Assembly: GCA_023381535.1 (NCBI GenBank)
Contig: JAMCSN010000226.1
Location: 186,001-250,000 of the forward strand
Length of the DNA stretch: 64,000 bases
Origin: Bacteroidota bacterium
GTDB lineage: Bacteria; Bacteroidota; Ignavibacteria; Ignavibacteriales; Melioribacteraceae
Direction of reading: 5' to 3'
The position numbers and the translations under genes are program-made. The notes under the pieces are model-generated. The model had not been told where the DNA came from and did no database searches. It saw nothing but the letters and a program-made list of their open reading frames with translations. Positions 62,855-64,000 of this stretch are shown in pieces (positions within the stretch are counted from its first letter, which is position 1; each line of letters starts with the position of its first letter).

Positions 62855-64000
62855 TCAGAAACCGACCGCTGCCCCGCTGCCTCTTGGATCTGATGCGCCA
62901 AAAATTACGTGACCGCTGTTATCAACCATTATCCCTTCGGCTAATCCGAGGATTGAAAATTTCCGATTAGCGTCTTCAAACTTGTAACCCATCTTCTCAA
63001 GATTAACTCTCACGTCTTTAGGAAAAGAATAGTTTTCATAAAAGATTTCATCCGGCATCCATTGATGATGAATTCTTGGAGCCGAGATTGCTTCGGCTAT
63101 GTTCATGCCGAAGTCGATGCAATTCATTATAACTTGGAGGACTGTTGTGATGATTCTTGAACCGCCCGGCGAGCCGATGATGATGAACGGTTTATCATCT
63201 TTTAAAACTATGGTAGGTGTCATAGAGCTAAGAGGTCTCTTGCCCGGTTGGATTGAGTTTCCTTCCGTTCCCATCAAACCGAATTGATTCGGCACTCCCG
63301 GCTTGGCGCTGAAATCATCCATTTCGTTATTCAACAAAAATCCCGCGCCGTCAACAACAATTTTTGAACCGAACGCGGAATTGATAGTTGTTGTAACGCT
63401 GACGGCATTTCCATTTTCATCGTAAACAGAGTAGTGAGTGGTTTCATTGCTCTCAACAAATTTTTGCGGATCGCCCGCTTTTATATCTTTGGAAGGAACT
63501 GCTTCGTCTTTATGTTCTTCAATTTTATCGAAAATAGTTTTTGCGTAAGCTTTCGAGATCAATCCTTTCTTCGGAACTTTGAAAAAGTCTTCATCGCCCA
63601 AAAGAAAAGTTCTATCGGCGTAAGTGTATTTCATCGCTTCAACAAGTTTGTGGATGTACTCGCTGCTTCCCCAATCGTCTTTAGAGAAGTGATAATTCTC
63701 GAGAATGTTCAGCATTTCTATCAAAGCAATTCCGCCGGAACTGGAAGGAGGCATCGATACAATTTTGTAACCGCGGTATGTTCCCTCAACCGGAATTCTC
63801 TCAACGGGTTTGTATTCGTTAAGGTCTGCTTGAGAAATGTATCCGCCTAACGACTTGATTTGCTTAACAAGCAGCTCCGCCGTCTTTCCTTTGTAAAAAC
63901 CGTCGTCTCCTTTTTCTTTTATAAGCTCAAGAGAGCGTGCTAAGTCTGTCTGCTTAAATAATTCTCCTTCTTGAAACGGAACGCCGTCTTTAGAAAAAAT
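62855..64000 (-). CDS. Gamma-glutamyltransferase, partial (N-terminus off the window)
   Basis: The C-terminal 381 codons of a gamma-glutamyltransferase that cleaves glutathione and transfers glutamyl groups. The frame stays open to the window edge, so the true start is beyond 64000. Catalytic block ETTHYSV (Thr nucleophile at the auto-cleavage site), MPPSSSGG, LLNNEMDDFSAKPG and GSPGGSRIITTV are family hallmarks. It lies 65 bp upstream of the TonB receptor gene on the same strand and may be periplasmic. Confidence 0.92.
   Translation of the reverse strand: MFSKDGVPFQEGELFKQTDLARSLELIKEKGDDGFYKGKTAELLVKQIKSLGGYISQADLNEYKPVERIPVEGTYRGYKIVSMPPSSSGGIALIEMLNILENYHFSKDDWGSSEYIHKLVEAMKYTYADRTFLLGDEDFFKVPKKGLISKAYAKTIFDKIEEHKDEAVPSKDIKAGDPQKFVESNETTHYSVYDENGNAVSVTTTINSAFGSKIVVDGAGFLLNNEMDDFSAKPGVPNQFGLMGTEGNSIQPGKRPLSSMTPTIVLKDDKPFIIIGSPGGSRIITTVLQVIMNCIDFGMNIAEAISAPRIHHQWMPDEIFYENYSFPKDVRVNLEKMGYKFEDANRKFSILGLAEGIMVDNSGHVIFGASDPRGSGAAVGF

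Overview
The window looks like chromosomal DNA of a Bacteroidota/Chlorobi-group bacterium, most likely an Ignavibacteria-type lineage. The basis is the low-to-moderate GC content, four-helix-bundle IVP genes, and three secreted proteins that end in the YPNPFN-type C-terminal sorting domain of the type IX secretion system. The replication origin lies inside the window. dnaA, dnaN, recF, a dciA-like gene and gyrB run leftward from about 46.2 kb, gyrA lies further left, and rightward genes begin at 46.6 kb. DnaA-box-like sites lie on both sides of dnaA. No tRNA, rRNA or CRISPR array was seen.

Layout. 0-5.3 kb: a candidate MITE, two T9SS-sorted secreted proteins and a two-component system. 5.3-17.8 kb: an accessory region with a fused methyltransferase/BsuBI-PstI-type restriction enzyme, an amidohydrolase-EamA-truA block, a decayed RelE-type toxin-antitoxin pair, and a leftward five-gene run. 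That run is AbrB antitoxin, VapC toxin, an unrecognised 814-aa alpha-CTD/sigma-region-4/winged-helix protein, a winged-helix protein and a GHKL ATPase. 18-34 kb: mostly metabolic and secreted functions (GH43-like enzyme, lipid kinase, ADP-forming acyl-CoA synthetase, glycogen synthase, membrane metallophosphoesterase, subtilase, two M1 peptidases, a PLP lyase). 34-46.6 kb: the origin-proximal replication cluster, interrupted by a HEPN-domain gene and a short MgtE. 46.6-51.7 kb: asparaginase, a membrane protein with an HEGGH motif, an antiporter, MscL, a Fic remnant, a GroES-like protein and a methyltransferase. 51.8-60 kb: a TetR-controlled drug-efflux operon (HlyD, two ATPases, TolC, two ABC-2 permeases) carrying two IVP elements with terminal inverted repeats. 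60-64 kb: a TonB-dependent receptor and a gamma-glutamyltransferase cut by the window edge.

Two themes stand out. First, short remnants of resident genes lie beside intact homologues. The last 40 codons of an amidohydrolase lie at 5300-5421 and the first ~18 codons of truA at 12109-12164. They differ from the intact copies mainly at synonymous positions. They bracket the block [R-M, amidohydrolase, EamA, truA, toxin-antitoxin] in the order expected if that block replaced the resident amidohydrolase-EamA-truA segment by homologous recombination. A nine-codon gyrA start remnant lies upstream of intact gyrA. Second, GC-rich palindromic repeats have entered coding sequence, in-frame inside truA and at the C-terminus of an ABC ATPase.

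The best candidate for an undescribed system is the five-gene run at 12.3-17.7 kb. It joins a VapBC module to a transcription-factor-like multi-winged-helix protein and a GHKL ATPase, all with 4-bp overlaps or very short spacers.
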